Made by a program: the position numbers and the translations under genes. 64,000 bases of DNA from Amanita rubescens (taxonomy: Eukaryota; Basidiomycota; Agaricomycetes; Agaricales; Amanitaceae): NCBI GenBank assembly GCA_015039365.1, contig WION01000006.1:372001-436000 (forward strand), read 5' to 3'. This document shows, one piece after another, positions 22,896 to 36,317 of the stretch. Under the pieces are notes generated by a model. The model did no database searches. It saw only the letters and a program-made list of their open reading frames with translations, and was not told the DNA's origin. How positions within the stretch are numbered: the stretch's first letter is position 1; every line of letters begins with the position of its first letter.

Positions 22896-24689
22896 TCAAT
22901 GCATTTGGAATGCACTCCCTAGAGAGATTTTCTTGATGCTACCTTCTTCATCAGCGATAACAACGTTGTCGTCAACATTGTCATTGCCTGTGACAGGTAA
23001 CAGACTTCCGAAGGATATACGCCTGCCATTACCCATGCGTCTTACTCTTCGAAGCGTCTTTCTGCGCATTTCACTAGGGCTTGGACTTGCTTGAGCAGAA
23101 GATAGCAACGTCGTCGTGGAGGGCGAGTTACGATGGGAAGCTGGGATAACAGGTGTCGCAGGTGGTGTAGCACTGGGTTGCGGGGACATTAGAGTAGCCT
23201 GAGGTAACTCTTCGCCAAAGATACTGGGATTTCTCTGAAGGTTCATAGGTAACCTCTTTTGCCGAATACGGGGACTTGTAACATCCTGGGATAATTCACT
23301 CCGGCTAAGTAACTTCCTGTTGGGGCTTGTACTAGCAGAGGGCATTTTCGAGGTTGTTATCCCTGTATTCTGAGCAAAGGACTCTCGTAAGACGGGCATC
23401 GAGGGAACTAGCTTTGAAGGGGTGGAAGGCGATGACAAGGGCGGTGAAGTGCCACCAGGATTATTGATGGGCACTGGTGTCACGCTGGCCTTTCTCCTCT
23501 GTTTCTTAGTACGTTCTGCTCTGACTTTTTCTTCCTCATCAGAAGAAGCACATGAAGTAATCGAGTCCCGTCTTTCATGAGTTACAGGAATCCTTGCCTC
23601 CTTAGTGCCTTGAGCTAAAGCACCATATGATGGTGCGCGCTTTGAGCCAAGCTTTGGCGATTTGGCATCTTTAGGAGGAGGGGGAGGGGGGATATCTGCC
23701 CTGATATGTTGGATGCGAGGGACTGATAGCGGCGCGCTGCTGCCACTTGTCACTGACATAGATGATGTAGTAGAAACCGATGACACGGATCGACGCAAGC
23801 GACGGGAACGTGCCAAAGAAAAAGATGCCGAAGAAAGGGAAGTAAGCGTGGATGAACTTGGCGTGGTTGGAGGAGATGATGGGCCCGTAGCAAGCTGAAG
23901 ACGCGACTTGCGCGTGTATGAATCGTAAATGGTCGGTTTGTCCGTTCGTTGAAGACGATTAGAAAGTCTGCATCGATCTCTATCAGACGCGTGAAAAGGG
24001 CAAACGCGACTGGAATACCTGGTAATATTATCTTCGTCTAGATGAGATTCTGCAACGTTCATGAAATCCATGCTGTTTTGCCTGTAGAGGGGGCGGCGGA
24101 TATTCTGCCTTTTATCCGGACTAGTGCACGCGTTCTGGATTTGGGTATCGAACCTATTTTCGCGTTCAGATACATTGGAGCTTGTACGGCCCTGTGCAGA
24201 TTCCTCTTTGGCGCGTAATTTTGCAAGCTCGAGTAATTTGACGCGTGTGGCACGGATAGAATGAGGCCAATCAACAGGACTTTTTGCGTGAGTAACGCCT
24301 CGTGCGATCTTGTCGAGAAGATTTGAAGGAGGGACTGGGCCAATAAAAGGAGTGACAAGGTGAGCTGGGAGCGCGTCCAGAGTCTGTTTCCGACGTGAAA
24401 TCAGGATATAGGCGCGTAAACTTGGCAAGGGACATACTCTTGTCAAAAGCAACACCTGCTCCGGTTTCCATTCCCATTCTATTTCGTCGGGGCCGTTTGA
24501 GCTGTTCCAACTATCTGTGCTATTTCTGTTTACTGCTGACGAAAAAAAGATGGGGGACCATCTGGGCGAGCCGCAGGGCGTCCGAGGGCTCGAAGCGGCA
24601 GAAAGCAATGAAGAGCGACAACTTTGCAGTGGTTGAGGTTGAAGAGCCACTGCGATGGGAGCTGCACCCTGGGGACGCCTCGCCTGCAT
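22896..24689 (-). CDS. Ser/Pro-rich disordered protein, function unknown
   Basis: One intron of 51 nt (AGA|GTATGT ... AACAG) near 24390-24440 separates a short first exon starting MQARRPQGAAP from a long second exon; about 580 residues in total. Only the N-terminal third looks structured, with WEWKPEQVLLLTRTLDALP and LVTPFIGPVPPSNLLDKIA around the splice junction. The rest is Ser/Pro/Arg-rich with a PPPPPP motif and many possible phosphorylation sites. I recall similar proteins as conserved hypotheticals in mushrooms. No function is suggested. The upstream ATG at 24809 is possible but adds an unconserved-looking 40 residues. Confidence 0.6.
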   Translation of the reverse strand: MQARRPQGAAPIAVALQPQPLQSCRSSLLSAASSPRTPCGSPRWSPIFFSSAVNRNSTDSWNSSNGPDEIEWEWKPEQVLLLTRVCPLPSLRAYILISRRKQTLDALPAHLVTPFIGPVPPSNLLDKIARGVTHAKSPVDWPHSIRATRVKLLELAKLRAKEESAQGRTSSNVSERENRFDTQIQNACTSPDKRQNIRRPLYRQNSMDFMNVAESHLDEDNITRYSSRVCPFHASDRDRCRLSNRLQRTDKPTIYDSYTRKSRLQLATGPSSPPTTPSSSTLTSLSSASFSLARSRRLRRSVSSVSTTSSMSVTSGSSAPLSVPRIQHIRADIPPPPPPKDAKSPKLGSKRAPSYGALAQGTKEARIPVTHERRDSITSCASSDEEEKVRAERTKKQRRKASVTPVPINNPGGTSPPLSSPSTPSKLVPSMPVLRESFAQNTGITTSKMPSASTSPNRKLLSRSELSQDVTSPRIRQKRLPMNLQRNPSIFGEELPQATLMSPQPSATPPATPVIPASHRNSPSTTTLLSSAQASPSPSEMRRKTLRRVRRMGNGRRISFGSLLPVTGNDNVDDNVVIADEEGSIKKISLGSAFQMH

Positions 24690-24827
24690 AGTGAAAGTGA
24701 TGGTCGGGGACGAAGTGGCAAACGAGGAATGATAGGCACATGTTATGTGATGGGAAATTCCCCCCATAAATTTGAACTCCGACGTTAAGCGACACCACGT
24801 TGCATACAAATATATACAAACAATTAC

Positions 24828-26080
24828 TCATTTAGACGAATTTATCTTGCGAGTCAGTGTCCTCATCCACTCGGATGTTTTCTTCCTCCTTTCTATATCC
24901 ACGTCCACAGAGATGCTGTTACGAAGAATCCCAGAATTCGCTTTGGGTGCGACCGTGTAGTTGCCGAGCTCTCGCTGCGGTATCATCACTGCGTTCTTCC
25001 TCACTCGGCCTCTTTCGCTTTCACGAGCACGTGCCAGGATCGCATTTAGATTTTCCCCAGCTCTGTGCGCGTCGCCCTCTTGCGCGACAGGTACTACTCT
25101 GTCGCGATATGATGCCGACCGTTTGATAATGGGCCTTGCCCAAGCCATGACGAGGTCGTTTGCAATGCGCTGTACATCAGGGTTCACCCGTTTGCATTTG
25201 GTATAAAAAAGTACGATGCGTCCCAGCCCGGATTCTTTGAGGACTGAACTATCAATGAATTCCATCTTCCTGATGACGCCAAAGAGTTCCCTTTGAATGT
25301 TGAGTGCAGGCAAAGACCGATCCGGAAGTGGCTCTAGCCATCTTCTGACAGCATCCAACAGATTGTTGTCGATCATAGACTGTGCTAGCGATGCCCTGTG
25401 TAGTTGAATTTAGTATATAATAAAATGTAAAGCAGGTCTCTGACTTTCGTAGCGCTTCCATCGCTTCCGGTAGTAGTTTGAGCTTAGCCACGGCTGGTAC
25501 CTTTTCATGATTGGAATTAATGTCTTCCTCTGCAGCGCTATTCATCGCTTCTCTAAGGCGCGACACTTCATGGTCTGCAAAGCTATCCTAGCGCCTCCTC
25601 GTTAGTTTTCTTTTTTCTGCGGGCTGTCTTCTTTGCCTTGAGGATTTCGTCAATCTGCATATCGGTCCGTCGCCGAGCAGCTGCCTATCGTCAGCACGGA
25701 ACGAATAGCTAACCGGAGTTTGATATCACCTTGCTCCGGTGTAAGTTCGGTCAAATCGGGCTCTACTACTGGAACCCTTCTTTTCCTCTTCCTGGGCTGT
25801 CCGTCGGCATCCAAAGTGCGCTTTCTTTTAATCTTCCTCGCTTTCCCAACGACAGATGGCTGATGCTTCTCCTGCACATAGTCATCTCCTGAATCGGCAC
25901 CGGACGACTCATATTCGTCTCTTTGTTTTGGGGGAGGGAGGGTCTTTTTTGAGACCTCCTCCTCGTCTGACAACTCTGAGTCTGAACCACCGAAAACTTC
26001 ACGAACGAGATCCTGTGAGCAGAAGTGGTGTCAAGGCAAGGGCTACGATGTAAAAAGGAAGGTGGTACCTGCGATGCCAT
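24828..26080 (-). CDS. IWS1: Transcription elongation factor Iws1/Spn1
   Basis: Iws1 binds Spt6 and RNA polymerase II and links elongation to mRNA processing. The acidic N terminus (MASQDLVREVFGGSDSE) and Lys/Arg-rich middle lead into a TFIIS N-terminal (LW) domain: LPEAMEALRKASLAQSMI, LLDAVRRWLEPLPDRSLPAL, then LGRIVLFYTKCKRV and the signature RPIIKRSASYRDR. Most introns are GT-AG. One joint is uncertain. After IDEILK, the sequence either contains a 49-nt GC-AG intron (AAG|GCAAAG ... GCTAG, with a CTAAC branch site) or reads on through a Lys-rich stretch with one extra base near 25587. The second fits the family better. The start lies 144 bp from the divergent F-box-like gene. Confidence 0.9.
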
Positions 26081-26224
26081 GGACGTAGTTGAACAAGGGG
26101 ATATTGAGTTCCCACGCGATGCGGTGCCCTTCAAACTTAGCAAGGTTAATATTAGTTATGCGTCCCTACTATTCCCTTCTGCAAGTAGCTGCGCCTTGTG
26201 CGCTCAATTCAATCTGATCAAACA

Positions 26225-28211
26225 ATGGTTCCCAACTGCAAGCGTCGTACTCGAACAATATTCCTTGCATTAGAGTACCCACTCATCCTCTCTTCGCTCT
26301 CATCTTACATCGGGTGGGACGACTTTTATGCACTCTTGAACTCTTGCAAGGACTGCCGTCTACTATTTGAGCATACGGCGCTAAGGGACGTCATCCTTTC
26401 TCGTTACGTTCCTTGGTATGCCCATGCTCTCCGTCTGCGAGACCCTCAGCTCAGAGGGTACAAGGACGTTCCAGTCTCGCTAAAGGACCTTGACCTTCTG
26501 CGTAAGCTGTCCGATGCTTTTGTACGGCTTACCTCACCTTTACCAACGACCAGTTACATCTCAACGCGTTCCGCTTCATCAATATCCTATACACGCACGC
26601 CGAGCGCTTACGTCACAATCGTCATCGACAGTTATTTCTTCAACTTGGCTCGAGTCATTGACCCATGCCCATTCGCGATTTGTGTTGTTATTGCAAGCAT
26701 ACGTCCACAGCTCCAATGATGCCTTGCGGGCCGAATCGGAAGACGCGCTGTGGTTGTCGCCTTCCGAAGCGCCGTCCCGCTTACGGAGGCTGATTTTCCC
26801 GCGACCCCTATCATACTGCGCAGGGAATGAATCGCGGTCTCTAGGGCCTAATGGTACGGCAGAGCAGGGTCAAAATAGCATAAACGTGAGCCGGTCTTCA
26901 CGCGGACGTCCCGATGAATCGGTGCGCGCAGCCTCCGCGGTGTTGCCCTCCAAAAAAAGCCGGACATTTTCTTTTCTCAGTCGGTCCTCTTCCAAATATC
27001 TTGCAACTCAGACGTGTTCCAATTCTTGGAAGCGCTCCTCCATAATGAGCCAACTATCCCGTGACACCGACTACATATCGGATGAAGGCTGGTCCCCATC
27101 CTCAAGCCATCGGCTTGCACAGCCAGTTGTGCCAAAGGTCCGCTCGAGTGATTCCTTCCCTTGTTCTGGTTCAGGCAGTAGTTCTTCTCCTCGTTCTACA
27201 TCACTGGGTTCTCTTTTTCCATTGACTGCAACGAATAGCAGCAGTGGAAGCATTACCGGAAGTAGCTCGATTGTTTCACCTTCATTTCGCTCTCGTCCAC
27301 AATCAGTCGTTCACCAATTATTTTCCTCGGGACATACTTCCTATCCGATGAGAATGACTTCTCCGCTCGATATAAGCTTTGCTGTGTCTCGGTCGCGCTC
27401 TCCCATACTGCGCGTCTTTATTCCTTCTTCTGACAACCAAGATCCTTCACACGAATTGCTATCGTGCGAACAACAATTAATGGATGCTGGCCTCTGGGAT
27501 CACTTGTCCGCTGGCGACCTTATATGTAATCTAGGCTATGTTGCAGCCGAGGGTGATGAAGCAGGGGTTTCTTTTTCTGCTTCATCCGATGGCGATCTAG
27601 GAGCAAGCCACCAGCGCGATGCTCTTCGCAGAAGTGAAAATCGTCAAAAACGGCGAAGCACCTCTTTCATATGCTATCAGGGTCCCACACATTCTCGTAG
27701 ATGGCTTTTGTTTAATGGTCGGTTCCTTGAGCCGCATAAGCCGCCCCAAGCGATACGAATACCCGACCCGCTAAGCTTACCGACCCCCTTCTATTACATG
27801 CACATCATGCCCCCTTATACCAATCCAGTTTACACGATCGACGGACTAGGTTTCCAGGATATCGACACTATCCAGCTTGAAACTCGTTTAGTTCGTACCA
27901 CGATGAAAGTTCGCAGTCCGCATTCACCTACGGGTTGTGCACTCGTTTGGAAATATGTCTGGACTGCACGGGTGTTGCGTTCTCCAGTCTTTTTTGATCA
28001 CAATGTCGGCCTGGGGCCGCGATTCATTGGTAATGGATGGTTAGGAGAGTGGGTTCTAGAAGGTGACGGTACGAAGGAGGGCAAAGACGCCCTGCTCGAT
28101 TGCATCCGCGGCCGGGTCACTGGACCCGTGGAATGGGAGGTAGTTGTGGAACGATGTGGTGGAGGAAGAGTGTGGTTAAGGCAAGTCCCGTACCCTTCTG
28201 TTGGTTATTAG
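26225..28211 (+). CDS. F-box-like protein with long Ser-rich middle
   Basis: Two exons joined by an intron near 26502-26560 (GTAAGC ... ACCAG). The N terminus, LSSYIGWDDFYALLNSCKDC and LRDVILSRYVPWYA, looks like an F-box or F-box-like fold, which would bind Skp1 in an SCF ubiquitin ligase. The middle is Ser-rich and disordered. The last 250 residues (RRWLLFNGRFLEPHKPP, FYYMHIMPPYTNPVYTIDG) form a conserved C-terminal domain that I know only from uncharacterised fungal proteins. About 640 residues in total. The substrate is unknown. The gene is convergent with RPT2. Confidence 0.6.
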
Positions 28212-28512
28212 CCTTCAACGATCGGATCATTGATGTAGGCTATCGAGCAATTTATCTAGGGCCAATGGCAAGACTACAATCCAGAACTTTTAATGGCGCA
28301 TTATCATCTTCCACTCGGTCAATGCTTGTACTTCACTCGTTCATCAATTCTTTCGTTTTCACTCACCGGACTTTTCGGATTTATACATTATCATCTGCTA
28401 TAGACGCTCCTATCTCGTATAACCCAATCCAAGCCACCTATGCTGATGTTTTAGGCTTTATGCATTGTTCTAAAGACAGTACAAGTATTGGACGAAAAGT
28501 GGATTATATCAA

Positions 28513-30093
<1,581 letters not shown>

Positions 30094-30235
30094 GATGATC
30101 TCTAGCCAAGTTGGGCGTATAGGTCGTCGAGTATACTGGGACGCGTCATTCGCCCAATTGGGAAATCGACTCTGACTCGCGTGACCGTGACGTGACGCTA
30201 GGCATCGTGTCCCAACTTGAGAGCAACGGACACGG

Positions 30236-31506
30236 ATGGAGCCAACCAAGACCCCGCTGACGGCCAGTTCGCAGTTTATTCAGGCCGGTATGTCTCTGTC
30301 TTGTGCGTCGACACAATCACCTTGACAAAAAAGCAGACGACGATGACGACTTGGACGAGGAGAGCATTCCTGGGTTTTCACACCCAGAGATTGCTCAGAC
30401 GCCTCGTCTACCGGACAAAGGCAAGGGGCGCGCGCAAGAGCACAACCAACCCGGTTCTAGCGCAAATGTGGGGACTGTAAATGCTTCCTTGACCGGGAAT
30501 ATTGGAGGTTCGCAAAACAGTGGTCCGCGCACGACCACCCAAACTATCGGCGGCGTGCGGGTAGAGACTCGGTACGCATACCTGATAGCCTATGTACCCA
30601 GAACTCTAATGGAAAATTTGAGTCAGTTATTCCGGTTTGGACACACTGGACGAGCCCATCACAACAACGATTGTCAGTCGTATCAGCGGTCGTTTTTGCT
30701 GGTAATAACACGCTTGATAGACCCGCGATCTCTTGTCCATCTACACGAAAGTTGTTCAGGTGCTATATCCGCGAAGAACAACTGGGCGGGAAGTTCTACG
30801 GTGCGCGTTTTATCGTTATTTTTGTACAGCATCTCATTTCTGCTTCGTAGAGATTGGGACCTTTGGGGCCCCCTTCTTCTTTGTCTACTCCTTGGCATAA
30901 TGCTCAGCATCAATGTATGTAGTACCGCTAGTCATCAGATGATTTATAACATCGTCCATGGTAGGCACCCCCTAGTCAATCGCTTGGGGTTTTCACAAGT
31001 GTTATCGTGATTTGCTCACTTGGGGCGTTCGTTGTAACGGTCCAAGCAAAGGTAAATTTTTATCCGTCAAACCAAGTGTGTATTGACTTACTTTCGTAGC
31101 TACTCGGAGGGAGAGTGTAAGTACTGCAACTAAATGCCAACGCTTATCGATAGCTCTGCATAGGTCCTTTTTTCAGGGATTATGCGTCCTTGGATACTGT
31201 ATTGCACCCCTTGATATAGCTGCTCTCATCTCCTGTTTCGTTCGCGTCATATATGTCAGAGCGCCAATTGCCCTTCTCGCTTGGGGGTGGTGCATATGGG
31301 GTACTTATCGTTAACTCTTTGCCAATTTTGATTAAATCTCGTTTAGCATCAGTCAACTTCCTTGATGGTACTAAAATCGAACAGCAACGGATTCTACTTG
31401 CGGTATACCCACTTCTGTGAGTCTACAGTACTTAGCCGTATTCGTCTATCAACGCATTCACAGATTATTTTATTTCATACTTGCGTGGATGATCCTGATA
31501 CAATGA
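30236..31506 (+). CDS. YIP4: Yip1-domain Golgi membrane protein (YIPF6/Yip4-like)
   Basis: Yip proteins bind Rab GTPases and act in ER-to-Golgi traffic. The N terminus is cytosolic and acidic (ADDDDDLDEESIPGFSHPE). Further on come DTLDEPVTTTIVSR-like sequence and the family signature RDWDLWGPLLLCLLLGIML, followed by four more hydrophobic segments including SFFQGLCVLGYCIAPLD and a C-terminal AVYPLLLFYFILAWMIL. The order of five membrane segments is as in Yip4/YIPF6. Several short introns are needed; the first donor follows QFIQA. I chose the ATG at 30236 because it opens the acidic first exon. Confidence 0.85.
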
Positions 31507-32236
31507 GTGCTTTGAACCACTAGTCATTTTAAGAATATGGATGTGGCCGTAGATAATGTGTCTATGCTTTATCGAACATGGACAAAGCTTGTAATATCAG
31601 AGGATCACGTCGCACTCTTCACCGAAGCACGGTGTTTGCATCAGTTGGAAGCTGGCACGTTTAATTCTAAAAAACGTGTACCAGGAACATCTGACGCAAA
31701 GTGTCGAATGATCGTCATACTATAATGGTACCCGGGGCAACTGACCGACAACGTGCTAGAGAAGCGCGACCGCAAACACAATCAAAATGTTCCGACGCGC
31801 AAAACTTGGGTCTAAAGCGTCAAAATTGATTGTACCCTACTTTGACGACTGTATCCTCAACCTTTGTCGAAGGCCCGAAATGTGTGGCCGCAGTGCCTAT
31901 CCTCCAACCGATGATGTCTTGAACAAAGAAAATCATTATATTTCTGTAAAGCGGCCAACAGATCCCTCGTCGAGGGTTAGGAAGTGAAATCTGGATGTCT
32001 TTCTTCTCGACGCTTTAAAAGCAGTGAGCAGGATGTCGGAGCAGAACATCTGCAGACCTGAGAACAACGAACGACCCGATGGCGCACCAGCATAGTCCAA
32101 CTGACTCTCAGGGCTCATACCCGGTGCCACTTTCGCCATATTCTTCGCTAGCTGGAGCGCTTGACACAGATGGACCTTCATATATCTCGGTTCGTATACT
32201 TTCATCACTTTAACTGGAGTGTGCTGACCACAACGT
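31507..32236. other. Intergenic region with no clear gene
   Basis: Contains short open frames on both strands (31537-31725, 31787-31987 and minus 31936-32208) without recognisable motifs. Part of it may be the 5' end of the hypothetical gene that follows. Confidence 0.35.
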
Positions 32237-32962
32237 ATGCAGAGCGATGTAAGGTATGGATATTCGAACGTCTCGGTACCTGTGACTAAACCTTGTAGGA
32301 CGCACAGTCGGGAATGGGCGCGAATGGGTGGTGGCTTGATGTGGCCGACGAATCATGTTCTCGTACCTCAGATCTCTTTTTCCGAAGAACTCGCAACGCC
32401 GAAATCATACCCTGACATGAAATATCCGCCTATTGTATTCCAGTTGGTGGATTTTCCCGAGGTTGGAGTTCGAATCAGCAATGTTATTGCTAGAGAGGCA
32501 CCGAGAATTGCTGGTGGGGATGACAAGGTTTTAAATATGGGTGATAGAGAGATCAAAATCTGGTTGTTGGTAAGCCTAGCAAGTGCGCGTTCAGGGTAAA
32601 TACTCAGCAGTCTTCAGTGGCCTGGCTACGACGAACCATTGCAAAAACGCATGAAAACGCACGGCGGAACAATCACACGCGACACCCTGCTCATAGTAAT
32701 TGCGAACATGGTTATGGGATTCATGGAGAAAACCAAGGTACTGTTTTTCTCTCTCTCTCGATAGCCAAGGCAAGTACTGACGTACACCTTTGACGCGTAG
32801 AACTCCCAATTGCAAGCTAAGCGCGGATACGAATCTTGGACAATCGGGAACCATTCAAGTGGACAACCGGGCATTATGGGACCGGAATTGTTCATCACAA
32901 GACTGATCCATCGTGGAGGGGCAAATTGGCAACCTGAACTATGGGCACCGAGGTTCAATTAG
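32237..32962 (+). CDS. Hypothetical protein of an expanded mushroom family
   Basis: Three exons with clean GT-AG joints: up to IKIWLL, then WPGYDEPLQKRMKTH through GFMEKTK, then NSQLQAKRGYESW to WAPRFN. The core KYPPIVFQLVDFPEVGVRIS followed by an aliphatic stretch and WPGY is shared, as far as I recall, by a large lineage-specific family in Agaricomycetes of unknown role. The start is uncertain: the ATG at 32237 is open, but the first exon reads poorly and may be preceded by an intron. About 200 residues as drawn. Confidence 0.5.
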
Positions 32963-33076
32963 CCATGGACTTGATACCTAAACTAATAATATTGGACAAC
33001 CTGTAGCGTTAGTATAATTATATACATCAGACAATTCAATCAGCTTACTCACACATGAAACAATAAGCTGCTTACA

Positions 33077-33720
33077 TTACGGTTGCAAAGAGGAAGGCTC
33101 TTTGAACTCTTCAATGGCAATTTCCGATGACAGGCGTGATATTTCTGAGAATGCAGCTTTGAGAGAATCCAAATCAGCCTCAAGGCTTTCGGCTCTGGAT
33201 TTTATCTGGAGTGAAATTCCAGTTGCACTCGATGTCTTGCGAAAGGGAATCATACCGCTGCAATGGTATCGCTGGCAGCAATAAGCTCGTGATGATGGTT
33301 GTATACGAGAGATTGCCTTTCGCTATCTAGCTGACGAATTTCTATTGCCAGATCAGATGTTGCCCTTCCATTTTGATGGAAAACTAACCAACCACCAATT
33401 CGTTTTCGCGTCTTAGCAGTTGAGGCAATGAAGATGTTGTGATTAGCTGTTCATAGTAAGATCGAGCATCAAATGCAGGGGAGTCTAGGAAAGTCAGCAT
33501 GTGTTGTACAATGTACGAATCACGTCTAACCAAGGTTCATTGGGTCCATAACTTTCCGGGGAAGGGGCGCGGGAGGCCCAACACTCAAACCATAGTGCTT
33601 CCTCAATAGGTCCCGAGCCCGACTTCGGCCGGGAGGGGAAGGTGGGACTGAGCGGCGCGAATTGGAAGGAGAAGAGGGACGTAAAGGTGACGGAGTAGCT
33701 GGTTTACTTATGGATGACAT
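33077..33720 (-). CDS. VPS51: GARP/EARP tethering complex subunit Vps51
   Basis: Small subunit of the GARP complex, which tethers endosome-derived vesicles at the Golgi. Four exons give about 165 residues, the same size as yeast Vps51. The N terminus is Ser/Pro-rich, then RARDLLRKHYGLS, a fungal hallmark. Next come DSPAFDARSYYEQLI, RENELVEIRQLDSERQSLVY and NHHHELIAASDTIAAIKSR, which match the Vps51/Exo84 coiled-coil domain. Intron borders are GT-AG. No anomaly seen. Confidence 0.85.
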
Positions 33721-33859
33721 GGGACTGCGTGAGAAAACAATGGGAGTACATAATATAGTGTACACTTTCAATGCTGGCTACAAAAGCTTGCAAGTAAAGC
33801 TAATGATGACAAGTCCCAAGATCAAGAGATGCTCGATGCTCTGCGGTATTGTTCAGCTT

Positions 33860-35723
33860 TTACTTCCCGTTTTCCTTATTTAACCTGGGCCCGGTTCCAT
33901 TAGTAGGCTGATACATATAATTATGCTTGTTTGCGTCCTGACTAGGCCGGGGACGATAGTAACTCGTTCTCTGCTGGTCTTGCCCAATCGTTGACGTCGT
34001 GATCACCGGAGATGGTGTATTTACAGCGACCGTGGGCATTGGCCATGGTAGATTTGATGGTGTGGATGGCAGGGTAGGTGCTTTGGAAGTGGGAGGTCTT
34101 TGTTGATGTTGTAAGGCAGGTGAATCGACCGGTGTTGACGTAGCATTACTGTGCGCCGGGGATGCAGCAGGTGCTGTTGGGTGCGTATTTGAAGGGGCAG
34201 GAGGTGGGGCATTGGAACCCATGTCGTCTTCGGTTTCTCGCCGCCGTTTGACACCTCTAGACGAGCTTTCTTTTAGGCCAAGTGCTGTAGCTTTTATTAA
34301 GATTTGATGTCTGCTGACAGGTTCGTTACCAGATTGGAAGTGCCCAGAAGCTCTCCTTACCGCGTTCGACTGTTTCCGTACTGTGAAATAACCCAATCCC
34401 ACTCGATTTCACCCATCGAGGTAAGAGTTCTACTATCTTCGGCGAGTTTTTTAAGTTTTTCAGTTTCTTCTTCTGACCAAGCACCTTGGTTTAGTAGACC
34501 TGTACTAGGTATGCTAGATAATGTTCCGGTTGTCGGAGGAGCCGATTGCACCGATGACTGAGCGTGCATTGTTGGTTGTGGCTGCGCTGCCAATATTGGC
34601 TGTTGGGGGTAAAAAGCCGTTGCAGGCGGTGCATATGAGTATTGGTGATAATATGTTGTTGGATATTGCGCCGCTCCGGCAGCGAACATTGGATATTGTG
34701 CATGCGGATAGGCTGCCTGTGCGCCAAGTGATACCACAAATGATTGAGGATTTGTGATCATGGGAGTTGTTGTTTTGCTCGCCGAAGCTGATGCATTGGA
34801 GCTGGATTGTCCTGACGCGGATGGCTGAGCTGGTGGTGCTTGATATACAGCCGGTAGGCTGGAATAGACTGGCGCCGGTGGATTCAAGGCCAATCGCGAT
34901 GGATTTGCAAGCTCAATAGGCAATCGTAATAGATTCCAATGAAATATAACTTGACAAACTCACAAGATTATCGCAGACTAGCTTGGCATCGGTTAACATT
35001 TTTAGAGGGTCACTAGAGCTACCAGGTCCTGTTTGGTAGCATTGTGCAAGGACAAGAGGCGGGGTACTTTTCTTTTGAGAATTATTGAACAGGGGGTGCT
35101 GACTGTGGGAGGACGGGTGCTTACTACGAGTTCTTCAGCCGCTCCATAGAATTCACCGCAAAGGTTGAGTATGCGCCATTGAAACTCGTAAAACTGCTGA
35201 GTCTGGGTGGTGAGGTCCGGATGTTGAGGTGCTGGTGGTGGTTGTGTACCAGCAGCCGGTTGGTATGGATGTGGATCCTGCCTGGTAGTTCCTTGACTGA
35301 CTGCACGTGGTTTACGATTCTTGGAGCCACGGGGGCGTCCTGGCTTACGCTTGCGTTCAGGTCCTTGCGTAGGCTCATCCGCCTGCGCATTCTGCACATT
35401 GCTTAAGTGGTGTAATGATGAGTTGTCACTAAGAACAACGAATAGATGAATACGTACCTATTAGAGGACACAGGTCGAGGAGAGGGATTGCTACCCTGTC
35501 CATCCGGCTCACTCCTGTTGAGCTGCTCTTCGACAATGCCCTCGTCCGCATCGTCTGGGTCATCCTCATCCTCCTCCTCTTCTTCTTCGCGATTATTGCC
35601 GTGAGGAACTTTTGACTGGTATGCGGATGAAGGATTGTAGGAGGACTGCGAATGCGATGACAAGGCAGTTGAGGGGGGGTGCAGGGCATGGGCCAGGGGC
35701 TGGTAATGCTGAGGATTATTCAT
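33860..35723 (-). CDS. AT-hook and SANT/Myb-like nuclear protein
   Basis: The N-terminal exon is acidic (EEEEEEDEDDPDD). An AT-hook follows (KRKPGRPRGSKNRKPR near 35310), which binds AT-rich minor groove. Then FYEFQWRILNLCGEFYGAAE and a Pro/Gln/Tyr-rich linker. Near the C terminus, GAWSEEETEKLKKLAEDS and WDWVISQYGNSRTRHQIL form a SANT/Myb-type domain. About five exons and 520 residues. The combination suggests a chromatin or transcription regulator. I know the layout only from uncharacterised fungal proteins. The tail is Pro/Thr-rich and low in structure. Confidence 0.7.
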
Positions 35724-36317
35724 GGAGGGTTACACGAACGCTGGCAGGGAGTAGCGAGCTTATAGAAGCCCTTGCAACGGAGGCTACAACAAGGACTCAG
35801 TCCAGGCATGGCAGCGGGCACAAAGGCGAAGACAGACTTGGATGCCTGGAAATAAAACTTTATTGTTGGACTATTGTCTTTACCTTTAGTATGTATCAAA
35901 TAAAATACGCAACGCGAATATATGGACAAACCCACGTGTTCTAAATCGCCACAATCTTATCGCCGGCAATGCTCAGCACTGATCTGAGGTCGACACTGCC
36001 ACTTTTAGGATAGTGTACACTGTGTTAGTCGCACACAATGTGCTCGACGTCGGAGACGATTAACCAATATGTGGGAAATATTGGATTTATACGTCACGAT
36101 TCGTGACGTCAATCCTGCTCGTAACGCACAACTGCCTCGCCTTCTACCCGTCGCATATGCGTTGCAAGCAGGTGCATAATGCGATTATTCTGATTAATAT
36201 CTGCGTCTCAGTCTTTGCTAGCGTCTATGTTCCTTGGAAAACTGAGAAGTATTACGATTCGTGCGGTGCATTGGATGACCACTACCTTTGTCTCGATTTA
36301 CTATCCTATCCTCAAAG
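35724..36317. other. Intergenic region
   Basis: Promoter side of the AT-hook/SANT gene. It has AT-rich stretches but no open frame with family features. Confidence 0.4.

Noticed and set aside
28140..28260. An extra GC-AG intron at the end of the F-box-like gene (AAG|GCAAGT ... ATTAG)
   Set aside because: It would be only 31 nt, and the product would end eight residues later without a conserved segment. The direct stop is simpler.
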